This document shows, one piece after another, positions 1-7,412 of a stretch of DNA of 64,000 nucleotides; the stretch's first letter is position 1, and every line of letters starts with the position of its first letter. The position numbers were made by a program, and so were the translations under genes. Origin of the DNA: PALSA-693 sp963780345. Lineage in GTDB: Bacteria > Actinomycetota > Acidimicrobiia > Acidimicrobiales > Palsa-688. The notes beneath the pieces are model-generated. The model saw only the letters and a list, made by a program, of their open reading frames with translations. It had not been told where the DNA came from and made no database searches. The stretch lies in the NCBI GenBank assembly GCA_963780345.1, contig CAWABU010000001.1, positions 434,001-498,000 of the forward strand, given 5' to 3'.

Positions 1-616
1 CTGGCCCGCCATGACGCGGTCGAGAACGGCCGCACGATCCCGGTGGTCCCCAGGATGCTGATGCCGCCGACGATGCCGAGGCGGGCGTTGGAGGTGCGGG
101 CCGCCATGGCCTCGCCGCCCGGGCACCGAGACCGTGAGCGCCACGGGACGGTCGGTCACCTCCTCGACCGCGGCGCGGATCATCCGGGTCGGGACCGGGT
201 TGATGGCCGGGGCGCCGACCGGCAGGCCCAGACCGGGCAGGGTGATGGTGCCCACGCCCGGGCCGGCGAGCAGTTCGACCGTGCCGGCCGGGCGGTCGGC
301 CGGGAGCCAGGCCGCGGTGACGGTGAGGTGGGCACCGTTGGGTGACGTCGGGGTCGTCGCCGGCGTCCTTGACCACGGCGGCCCGGCCCGGGTACCCGGC
401 CTGTCCGGCCTCGGCGTCGGTCACGGCAAAACGGACCCGCGGCCCGCCCGGCAAGCCGACCTCCACCTCGGCCGGTGGGTGCGCCGTGGAGCAGGCCCGA
501 TGACCGCGGCCTTGGCCGCGGCCGAGGCGCAGGTGCCGGTCGTCCAACCGGTCCGGAGGCCTTTGGCCCGGGCCACCTCGGGGGCGAGCGGCGGCTCGTG
601 GGGGCGACCGGGTCAC
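1..616 (-). pseudogene. cbiD: CbiD, cobalt-precorrin-5B C1-methyltransferase; partial and frameshifted
   Basis: CbiD methylates C1 and drives ring contraction in corrin synthesis, in the early-cobalt branch. Family motifs are plain but spread over all three minus frames: LRTGWTTGTCASAAAKAA near the N-terminus (about 565-510), AVVKDAGDDPDVT, LLAGPGVGTITLPGLGLPVG, then TSNARLGIVGGIS and ILGTTGIVRPFS close to the window edge. One-base shifts are needed near 490, 465, 337 and 119. The gene runs off the left edge. The likely GTG start at 616 overlaps the cobM stop (GTGA). The frame is broken as given; because motifs stay intact in alternative frames I favour sequence error over old decay. Confidence 0.75.
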
Positions 617-1431
617 CGCCGGCGGGCCGAGGGCCGGCCATGCGGTGGACCCGGGCCGGGACCGGAGCCGGTAGGCCGTGCTGTAGCCCGGCGAGTAGAG
701 GTGCGAACGGCGGGCGAGCGGGGCCGTCGGCGAGGGCGTCGCCCACCAGGACCAGTACCGTCATGGTGGCCCCGGACGCCCGCAGATCGTCGGCCAGGTC
801 GCCGACGGTCGTGCGGATGATCTGCTCGTCGGGCCAGGTGGCCCGGATCACGATGGCGGCGGGGGTCTCGCGGTCGGTAGCCGGAGCCCGGCCGACAGCA
901 GCTCGGCGGCCAGTTCGTCAGGGCGGGCGGCGGACAGGAAGACCGCCATGGTGGCGCCGTGGGCGGCGAACGCGGCCACCGACTCCCCGGCCGGCATGGA
1001 GTCCCGGGTGCGGCCCGGCCAGCCGGGTCAGCACCACACTCTGGGCGACGCCGGGCTGGGTCAGCTCCCGGCCGAGGGCGGCGGCGGCGCCGCGCCAGCG
1101 AGGAGACCCCCGGCACGATCTCCCAGGCCCGGCCGATGGACCAGGCACCAGTCGATCTGCTCGCCGATGGCGCCGTAGATGCTCGGATCGCCGGAGTGGA
1201 GCCGGGCGATCCGGGTCCCTTCGGGGTGGGCGGCGTAGACCGCGATCACGTCCTCGAGCGTCATGGTGGCCGAGTCGTGCACGGCCGACGCCCGGCGAGC
1301 AGTGCTCCAGCAGCGCCTCCGGGACGAGCGACGAAGCCCAGATCACCACCTCGGCACCGGCCAGGCGGGCTGGCGCCGCGCAAGGTGATCAGGTCCGCGG
1401 CGCCGGGCCCGGCGCCGACGAAGGAGATCAT
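613..1431 (-). pseudogene. cobM: CobM/CbiF, precorrin-4 C11-methyltransferase; frameshifted
   Basis: SAM-dependent tetrapyrrole methylase adding a methyl group at C11 of (cobalt-)precorrin-4. The ATG at 1431 opens with MISFVGAGPGAADLITLRGA, the usual CobM N-terminus. The hallmark SGDPSIYGAIGEQIDW lies near 1190 in another frame. The C-terminal IRATWPDEQIIRTTVGDLA and RRSHLYSPGY follow in further frames. At least three indels (about 1370, 1100, 720) break it. The inferred length of about 272 aa is normal. The start shares an ATGA overlap with the presumed end of cobI. Confidence 0.75.
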
Positions 1432-2400
1432 CGGGTGCCGCCGCTTCCGCCCCGGCCGCCTCGCCGGCTGGCGGCGGATCACGGTGGCCGGCATGATCAC
1501 CGTCGCCAGGTAGGACGCCGGTCCGGCCGCGGCCAGCTTCGGCAAGGGTCCGACGCGCTCGCCGGGCATGCCGATCAGCTCACCGGCCACCGGCCGCTCC
1601 GAGGCCCGCGCCGCAGGCGGCCGGCCTCGGCGGCGATCTCGGGCAGCCGCCGGCCGCCCTTGTAGACCACGACCGTGGTGGCGGGGTCCCGCAGGTCCGG
1701 GCCCAGGTCGTCGCCATCGAGGGCGGTGCGGATGGTGAGGCGGGTCGCGCTCGTCGGCGAGGACCGTCCCGGTCCGGGCGGCCAGGGCCTGGAAAGCCAT
1801 GATGCCGGGGACCTGGGTGACCACGCGTCTCGGGGCGCCGCTCGCGTACGCCGGGCGCAACCGCCGAGAAGGTCGAGTAGGTGAGCGGGTCGCCCAGCGT
1901 GATCCACGCCACCTCCTCGCCGGCGGCCAGGTAGCGGGCGACCTGGGTGGCGGCCCGGGCCGACGGAGCGGTCCCGGGCGCTGCGGGCCGGGCTCATGGC
2001 GAAGGCGATGCGTTCGACCACGACGCCCGGCAGGGCCTGGCGCACGATCGCCTCGGCCCGGCCGACGGCGTCGACCGCGGTGGTGGGCGCCACCACCCGA
2101 TCGGCCCGGCGCAGCGCCGCGACGGCCCGGAGGGTGAGCAGGTCGGCTTCGCCCGGCCCGACACCGACGCCGACCAGCCGGCCGGGAAGAGGCGGGTCGG
2201 CGGGCCCGACCGGCGGGGCGGTGGCGACCGGGGCGGCCAGGGCGGCGTCGAGGGCGGCCCGGATGAGCTCGGCTTCCGACTGGCCGGTCTGGGCGGCCCG
2301 GGCGGCCAGGGCGGCCTTCATGCCGCTCGGTCAGATAGAGGCTGCTCTTCCGCACCGCTTTCGCCAGCCTAGGCCGGACGTAGGGTACGACGTAGGGCAC
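1428..2400 (-). pseudogene. cobI: CobI/CbiL, precorrin-2 C20-methyltransferase with N-terminal ribbon-helix-helix segment; frameshifted
   Basis: The catalytic part matches the precorrin-2 C20-methyltransferase family: GRLVGVGVGPGEADLLTLRA, RADRVVAPTTA, ITLGDPLTYSTFS and VVTQVPGIMAFQALA, in that order but in different frames (breaks near 1985, 1880, 1755 and 1600). Ahead of it, in the same open frame as the CobI N-terminus, is MKAALAARAAQTGQSEAELI. One base upstream in another frame is VRKSSLYLTER. Together they read as a CopG-type ribbon-helix-helix DNA-binding motif of about 45 residues. With one indel at about 2323 this is a single RHH-CobI fusion. The start is uncertain (GTG 2400 or an inner GTG). 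Confidence 0.7.
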
Positions 2401-3744
2401 AGGTGGAGGCGAAGGCGGCGATGGCGCCGGGATCGCCTCCGGGGTGGTGGTGGAGGTAGGTGGCCAGCAGGGTGGGAGTGGCCCAGCCGTCGGTCCGTGT
2501 CACCCCATCGGCTGCTGAGCAGCAAGGCCTCGCCCGGAGGTCGAGAGCGTCGAGTAGTGGAACTCGTGGCCCCGGCAGGGCGTACCTGCCGGACCGATGG
2601 GCGACGGCGGCGGCGGTGACCGCCTGGCGGTAGCCGAGCGTCAGGCGTTCGGTCATGACGGCCTGGCCGCCGACGACGCCGGCCATGGGATGGCCGTCGA
2701 GCGACTCGGCGAGCAGCAGCAGGCCGCCGCACTCGGCCCAGGTCGGCAGGCCGCGTCCCGGACCTGGCGGTGGATCTCGTCCAGCAGCGGGGCGGTTGGC
2801 GGCGAGGGCGGCGCCGTGCACCTCGGGGAATCCGCCTCCGATCAGCAGGCCGTCGATGCCGGCCGGGAGCCGGCCCTGGCTGCAGCGGGTCGAACGGGAC
2901 GATCTCGGCGCCGGCCGCCTCGAGGGCGTCCAGCGTGTCGGTATAGGTGAACGTGAAGGCGGAGCCGCCGGCGACCGCCACCCGGATCGGCGGCCCGGGT
3001 CGGGGCAGCGGCACCGGGTCCGGTCGGCCGCTCGGGGGCCGAGCGGGCCAGGGCCACCACGCCGCTCCAGATCGACGTGGGTGCGGATGATGTCGGCGAG
3101 CCGTTGGAGCGAGCCGCGCACCACCTGCGGGCTGCTCCGCCACCGGGACCAGACCCAGGTGGCGGTCCCGCCACCGGAGGCCGTCGTCGCGTGGCAGGGC
3201 GCCGAGCACGGGGATGCCGAGGGGGCCAGGGCTTCGCGGAGCATGGTCGCGTGGGTGGGGGAGCCGACCTGATTGAGGACGACCCCGGCGATTGGGACGT
3301 CGGGCCGGAGGGTGGCGTAGCCGTGGACCACGGCCGCGACCGAGTCGGACATGGCCGAGGCATCCACGACCAGCAGCACCGGAGCCTGGAGCAGCTGCGC
3401 CACGTCTGCCGTCGAGGACACCGTCCCGTCGCTGGCCCCGTCGAAGAGCCCCATCACCCCTTCCACCACCAGGAGGTCGCCGCCCGCCGCGGCCCGGGCC
3501 GCCAACGGGGGCACCGCGTCGGGCGCCACAGATCCAGGCGTCGAGGTTTCGGGGTGGGCGGCCGGACGCCAGGGCGTGATAGCCCGGGTCGATGAAATCC
3601 GGGCCGACCTTGGCGGTGGCTGGGGTGATGGCCGGCGGCCCGGCGCAGGGCGGCGATCAAGCCGGTGGCGACCGTCGTCTTGCCCACCCCGGAGTGGGTG
3701 CCGGCCACCACCAGCCGGGGACCAAGGGCAACGGCTGCGCTCAC
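2369..3744 (-). pseudogene. cobB: CobB/CbiA, cobyrinate a,c-diamide synthase; frameshifted
   Basis: Amidates the a and c side chains of the corrin ring using ATP and glutamine. The N-terminal P-loop VVAGTHSGVGKTTVATGLIA begins about ten residues after the start at 3744. LLVVEGVMGLFDGASDGTVS, the glutaminase-side LLIGGGFPEVHGAALAANR and the nucleophile segment WAECGGLLLLAESLDG follow. The C-terminus reads TLLATYLHHHPGGDPGAI. Pieces are spread over three frames (at least six breaks). The inferred length of about 458 aa is normal. The stop overlaps the start of the RHH-cobI gene, so cobB-cobI-cobM-cbiD form one minus-strand operon. Confidence 0.75.
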
Positions 3745-3850
3745 AGGTCCAGGCTGTCAGGCCGGCGGGGGCGCCGCCCACTCCACGGGACGTGCGGCCG
3801 GGCCCGACCGGGGGTGGTGATCACCGGGTTCCCGGTGGGGCCGGCCCGGC

Positions 3851-3903
3851 CCACTCCCGGCTCGGCCCACTCCCGGCTCGGCCCCTCCCGGCTCGGCCAG
3901 GCC
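3851..3903. repeat. 17-bp tandem repeat in the cobB-cbiX intergenic region
   Basis: About three imperfect copies of a unit reading CCCACTCCCGGCTCGGC lie in the 178-bp divergent region between cobB and cbiX. It belongs to the G+C-rich minisatellite class seen elsewhere in the window. No function can be assigned. Confidence 0.6.
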
Positions 3904-3910
3904 GGTCGAT

Positions 3911-3916
3911 TAGCCT
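3911..3916 (+). promoter_or_regulatory. -10-like hexamer TAGCCT for cbiX
   Basis: TAGCCT lies 6 nt before the ATG at 3923, with no Shine-Dalgarno in between. The spacing fits leaderless transcription and supports that start. Confidence 0.4.
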
Positions 3917-3922
3917 GCCCGG

Positions 3923-4872
3923 ATGATGGCGCTGGACCTGGGCATCCCGATCCGGTCGGCGCGACCAGCGGCCGCGGCCTCCGCTCCAGCCCGACGAGGG
4001 TCTGTTGCTCGTTGCGCACGGCTCGCAGTGCGCCCGCAGCGCCGCCGAGATGCGCACGCTGGGAGCCCTGGTGGCCGCCGCCCTGCCGGGCGTCGCCGTC
4101 GAGGTGGGGTACCTGGAAATGTCCGATCCTCCCGGCCGGCGAGCGGATCGCGAGACCTGGTGGCATCGCGGCTGCCGCCGGGTGGTCGTCCTGCCGCTGG
4201 TGCTCCTCGACGCCGGCCACGCCAAGAGCGACGTGCCGGCCGTGGTGATCGAGGCCCGGAACCTCCACCCGCACGTCGCCTTTCCGTTCGGGCGGCCGAT
4301 CGGGGTGACCCGGGCTCCGGTCGAGCTGCTCGGCCAGGCGGTCAAGGCCGTCGGGCGGGTCCGGGCTGCCGCTGCTGATGATCGCCCGCGGCACGTCGGA
4401 CCCCGACGCCAACGCCGAGGCCTATAAGGCCGCCCGGCTGATCGCGGAGTGGACCGCGGCGCCGTTCGTGCACGTCGGCTTCAGCGGCGTCACCGGACCG
4501 TCGGTCGGCCAGGCCGCCGACGTGTTCGGCCGGCTGGGCTATCCCCGGATGGCCGTGGCCTGGTGGTTCCTCTGCCACGGGAAGCTGATCGAACGGGGCC
4601 GGCAGGACCTGGCGGCTTTCGCCGCCCGCACCGGAATCGAGCTGGTCGACGCCGGCCACCTCGGGCCGGAGCCGGCCCTGGTCCCGGTGGTGACCGAGCG
4701 GTACCGCGAGGCCCTGGCCGGTCGGGTGGAGGTCAACTGCGATCTCTGCGCCTACCGGGCGCCCTGGCCCGGTCGAGAGGACCGCGTCGGTCAGGCGGTC
4801 GGCGTCGGTCACTCGCACCTGGCGGTCGCCCACCGTCACGCTCCGGCGGGGTCGAGCCAGGTTCGCCCCTAG
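3923..4872 (+). pseudogene. cbiX: CbiX-type sirohydrochlorin cobaltochelatase, two-domain form; frameshifted
   Basis: Inserts cobalt into sirohydrochlorin, feeding the methylases encoded on the other strand. The first half has GLLLVAHGSQCARSAAEMR and VVVLPLVLLDAGHAKSDVP, the CbiX/SirB active-site pattern. The second half repeats the fold (MIARGTSDPDANAEAYKAAR, VAWWFLCHGKLIERG). The tail VNCDLCAYRAPWPGREDRVG has the CDxCxYR segment of long actinobacterial CbiX. Breaks fall at about 3990, 4125-4165 and 4355. The length is not a multiple of three. The start is the ATG six bases after a TAGCCT hexamer. Early cobalt insertion plus CbiD points to the anaerobic-type route. Confidence 0.75.
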
Positions 4873-4875
4873 GGA

Positions 4876-4972
4876 GCCGACCAGAAACCCGACGCCGGGA
4901 GCTCGGCAGTCAGAACGCCTGGTCGCACGACGACAGCACGCGAGAGTTTCCGGCGTCGAGTTCGCGGCAGCC
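4876..4972. repeat. Dispersed palindromic element, copy A
   Basis: Imperfect inverted repeat of about 97 bp in the convergent gap between cbiX and the Rrf2 gene. The left arm contains GAAACCCGACGCCGGGAGCT; the right arm, read in reverse complement, is GCGAACTCGACGCCGGAAAC. Arms of about 28 bp flank about 40 bp of less conserved sequence. It shares the core CTCGACGCCGGAAACTCG with four other copies in this window. Confidence 0.7.
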
Positions 4973-5005
4973 CCAGAGGTCCAGAACCCAGGAGCAACGA
5001 GCCGA

Positions 5006-5446
5006 TCACGAGGCAGTCGCGGGCACACCACCCTGGGCCCGGACCGCCATGTCGGCGAGGGTGAAGGAATCCAGGTGACGGCGCATGTGCTCGCCGACGT
5101 CGGCCCACACGGCCAGGAGCACGCACTGGCCCTCGTGGTCGCACGCCCCGTTCTGGTGTGGCTCACCGAAGTCGCCGGCCACGATGGGTCCTTCCACCGC
5201 GCTCACGATCTGGCTGAGGGTGATCTCCGCCGGTGAGCGGGCCAGCACGTAGCCGCCGCCGACGCCGCGTTTGGAGCGCACCAGGCCGGCGCCCTTGAGG
5301 GCCAGGAGGATCTGCTCCAGGTAGGGCTGGGGTAGCCCAGTGCGTTCGGCGATGTCACGAACCGAGGTCGGCTGGGTTTGCCCGGCGTGCAGCGCCAACG
5401 ACAACAACGCCCGGCTGGCGTAGTCGCCCCGGGTGGAGACCTTCAC
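5006..5446 (-). CDS. Rrf2/IscR-family transcriptional regulator
   Basis: A 146-aa Rrf2-family winged-helix regulator. The N-terminus MKVSTRGDYASRALLSLALH and the helix-turn-helix SVRDIAERTGLPQPYLEQIL (about 28-47), followed by the wing SKRGVGGGYVLAR, are typical. The segment ACDHEGQC near residue 103 supplies two cysteines where IscR/NsrR members bind an iron-sulfur cluster. IscR uses three cysteines, so cluster binding is possible but unproven. The GTG start at 5446 sits six bases after TAGAAT, so the mRNA is probably leaderless. It is divergent from the phosphodiesterase-like gene and may control it or itself. Target unknown. Confidence 0.85.
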   Translation of the reverse strand: MKVSTRGDYASRALLSLALHAGQTQPTSVRDIAERTGLPQPYLEQILLALKGAGLVRSKRGVGGGYVLARSPAEITLSQIVSAVEGPIVAGDFGEPHQNGACDHEGQCVLLAVWADVGEHMRRHLDSFTLADMAVRAQGGVPATAS

Positions 5447-5452
5447 ACCAGC

Positions 5453-5458
5453 ATTCTA
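5453..5458 (-). promoter_or_regulatory. -10-like hexamer TAGAAT for the Rrf2 gene
   Basis: TAGAAT on the minus strand ends 6 nt before the GTG at 5446, leaving no room for a leader. This looks like a leaderless promoter. Confidence 0.45.
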
Positions 5459-5489
5459 GCTCCAGTAAGGGCCGACCTCCGGGTAGCCC

Positions 5490-5495
5490 TAGGGT
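5490..5495 (+). promoter_or_regulatory. -10-like hexamer TAGGGT for the phosphodiesterase gene
   Basis: TAGGGT lies 8 nt before the ATG at 5504 and decides this start over an in-frame ATG 126 bp upstream that lies inside the divergent Rrf2 gene. Confidence 0.45.
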
Positions 5496-5503
5496 GGTCG
5501 CCG

Positions 5504-6634
5504 ATGATTCTTCCCGCGCCAGTTCTGCCGTCCTACCAAGGCGCCAACCTGGCCGGCGTGGTCCCCGGCTGCCTCCTGCCCCCGGAGCTGCGACCGGCCT
5601 GGTTCCCGGAGCCCATGCGGGCGGCCCAGGTGGTCCTCCTGGTCCTCGATGGTCTCGGCTGGACCCAGCTGGAGGAGAGGCGTCATCTGGCCCCGCAGCT
5701 GGCCGGTCTGGCCGGCGGACCCATTACCACGGTGGTGCCGAGCACCACGGCGACGGCCTTGACATCGCTCACCGTCGGGGCGCCGCCCGCGGCGCACGGC
5801 ATCGTGGGCTACCGAGTGGTGGTCGACGGCCCGACCGGCCACGAGGTGCTGAACGTCCTGCGCTGGCGGACCGGATCGGGCGATGCCCGGCCTTTCGTGG
5901 ACCCCGTCGCCTTCCAGCCGCTGCCGCCCTTCCAGGGTCAACCCGTCCCGGTGGTCAGCAAAAGCGAATTCGTCGGGACCGGATTCACCCAGGCCCATCA
6001 ACGGGACGTGCCGGTCTTTGGCTGGTCGCTCGCCTCCAGCCTGCCCCTGCGAGTCCGGGCGCTGGTGGAGGCCGGGGAGCCGTTTATCTATGCGTACTAC
6101 GAGGGCGTGGACAAGATCGCCCATCTCGAGGGGTTGGGCCCCTACTACGACGCTGAGCTCGCTGCCGTGGACCGCCTGGTCGGCGATCTGCTCGACGCCC
6201 TGCCGGCCGGGGCGGCCCTCGCCGTCACCGCCGACCACGGGCAGGTGGACGTCGGGCCCCGGGCGACGCCAATCGATCCGCGGCTGGCGGAGGAGGCCGA
6301 GATGCTCAGCGGGGAGGCCCGGTTTCGCTGGCTGCACGCCCGCGCCGGCGAAAACGCCGTCGATCAGCTGGTCCGCCTGGCCCAGAAGGTGTACGGCGAG
6401 GAAGCCTGGGTGGTGACCCGCGACCAGATGGAGCAGGACGACTGGTTCGGGGGACCCCTGCAACCGGCGGTCCGGGCCCGGCTGGGCGACGTCGCCATCA
6501 TTCCGTACGAGCCGGTCGCCTACCTCGACCCGGCAGACGGAGGCGACGTCCGGCTGGTCTGTCGCCACGGATCCCTCACGCCCGAGGAGATGCTGGTCCC
6601 TCTCGTCGCCGGGGCGGGCAGACTGGGATCGTGA
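5504..6634 (+). CDS. Alkaline-phosphatase-superfamily protein (type I phosphodiesterase/nucleotide pyrophosphatase family)
   Basis: A 376-aa metal-dependent hydrolase of the nucleotide pyrophosphatase/phosphodiesterase group. Metal-site Asp49 is in LLVLDGLGW, the likely nucleophile Thr81 in VVPSTTATALTSL, and the second metal site in YYEGVDKIAHLEG and TADHGQVDVG (Asp244, His245). There is no obvious signal peptide, so it is probably cytoplasmic. The substrate cannot be told from sequence. Its stop overlaps the bpa start by four bases (GTGA), so the two are co-translated; a functional link to the proteasome is unproven. Confidence 0.85.
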   Translation: MILPAPVLPSYQGANLAGVVPGCLLPPELRPAWFPEPMRAAQVVLLVLDGLGWTQLEERRHLAPQLAGLAGGPITTVVPSTTATALTSLTVGAPPAAHGIVGYRVVVDGPTGHEVLNVLRWRTGSGDARPFVDPVAFQPLPPFQGQPVPVVSKSEFVGTGFTQAHQRDVPVFGWSLASSLPLRVRALVEAGEPFIYAYYEGVDKIAHLEGLGPYYDAELAAVDRLVGDLLDALPAGAALAVTADHGQVDVGPRATPIDPRLAEEAEMLSGEARFRWLHARAGENAVDQLVRLAQKVYGEEAWVVTRDQMEQDDWFGGPLQPAVRARLGDVAIIPYEPVAYLDPADGGDVRLVCRHGSLTPEEMLVPLVAGAGRLGS

Positions 6635-7137
6635 CCTACAACGACCCGAGATCGCCGGACAGCACCGGTCCGGAACAGGTGCTCATCATCCCGACGCCCG
6701 AGGCGGGGCAGGTGGTGGCCGAGAACGACACCGTGAGCGAGGCGGTCGAGCAGCCGGCCAAGGTGATGCGGATCGGCTCGATGATCAAGACCCTCCTCGA
6801 GGAGGTGCGCCAGGCGCCCCTCGACGACGCCAGCAGGGCCCGCCTCCGGGAGATCTACGACACGTCGGTGGCGGAGCTCGCCCAAGGGCTGTCGCCCGAC
6901 CTGCGCGAGGAGCTGGCCCGCATGACCTCCCCGTTCGGGCCCGACGAGGTGCCGAGCGAGGGGCAGCTGCGCGTCGCCCAGGCCCAGCTGGTGGGATGGC
7001 TGGAGGGACTCTTCCACGGCATTCAGGCCACCCTCTTCGCCCAGCAGGTGGCGGCCCGGGCCCAGCTCGAACAGATGCGCCAGCGCAGCCTGCCGGCCGG
7101 GACCGACGACCGGCCTCGTCCCGGCACCTACCTCTGA
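6631..7137 (+). CDS. bpa: Bacterial proteasome activator Bpa/PafE
   Basis: A 168-aa member of the Bpa/PafE family (DUF2587), an ATP-independent ring activator that opens the actinobacterial 20S proteasome gate. The diagnostic stretches VMRIGSMIKTLLEEVRQAPL (about 45-64) and QLVGWLEGLFHGIQATLFAQ (about 114-133) are intact. Helices rich in Ala, Gln and Arg follow (ARAQLEQMR). The extreme C-terminus is PGTYL; in characterised Bpa a C-terminal GQYL docks into the proteasome alpha ring, so here Thr replaces Gln. Proteasome subunit genes are not in the window. The GTG start is coupled to the upstream phosphodiesterase-like gene. Confidence 0.93.
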   Translation: MTYNDPRSPDSTGPEQVLIIPTPEAGQVVAENDTVSEAVEQPAKVMRIGSMIKTLLEEVRQAPLDDASRARLREIYDTSVAELAQGLSPDLREELARMTSPFGPDEVPSEGQLRVAQAQLVGWLEGLFHGIQATLFAQQVAARAQLEQMRQRSLPAGTDDRPRPGTYL

Positions 7138-7412
7138 ACCCTGCCCCTGATCGGGCCCACCCCGACGGCCAGCAAGGCCGCTGTGAGCATCGGCCCGCGG
7201 TCTATGGTCTCGCCAGGAGAAGGTTTCGCCAGAGCCATGGGCCCTGGCCGAAGACAGCAGTTGGCACAGAGGTTGGATCGAAATAGGGCGCTGGATTTAT
7301 TGGCGCGCTAGCCTCAGACCCGGAAATCACAGGTCTGTAGTTCATCCACAGGGTCGGTACCGCCCCTGTGGATCATCGAGTTCGACTGGCACGAGGGAGG
7401 CGGGAAACACCC
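7138..7412. other. Intergenic region upstream of dnaE
   Basis: A 275-bp stretch with no supported gene. It is less G+C-rich around 7260-7330 (GGATTTATTGGCGCGCTAGC), the likely location of the dnaE promoter. I could not fix the hexamers with confidence. Confidence 0.5.
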
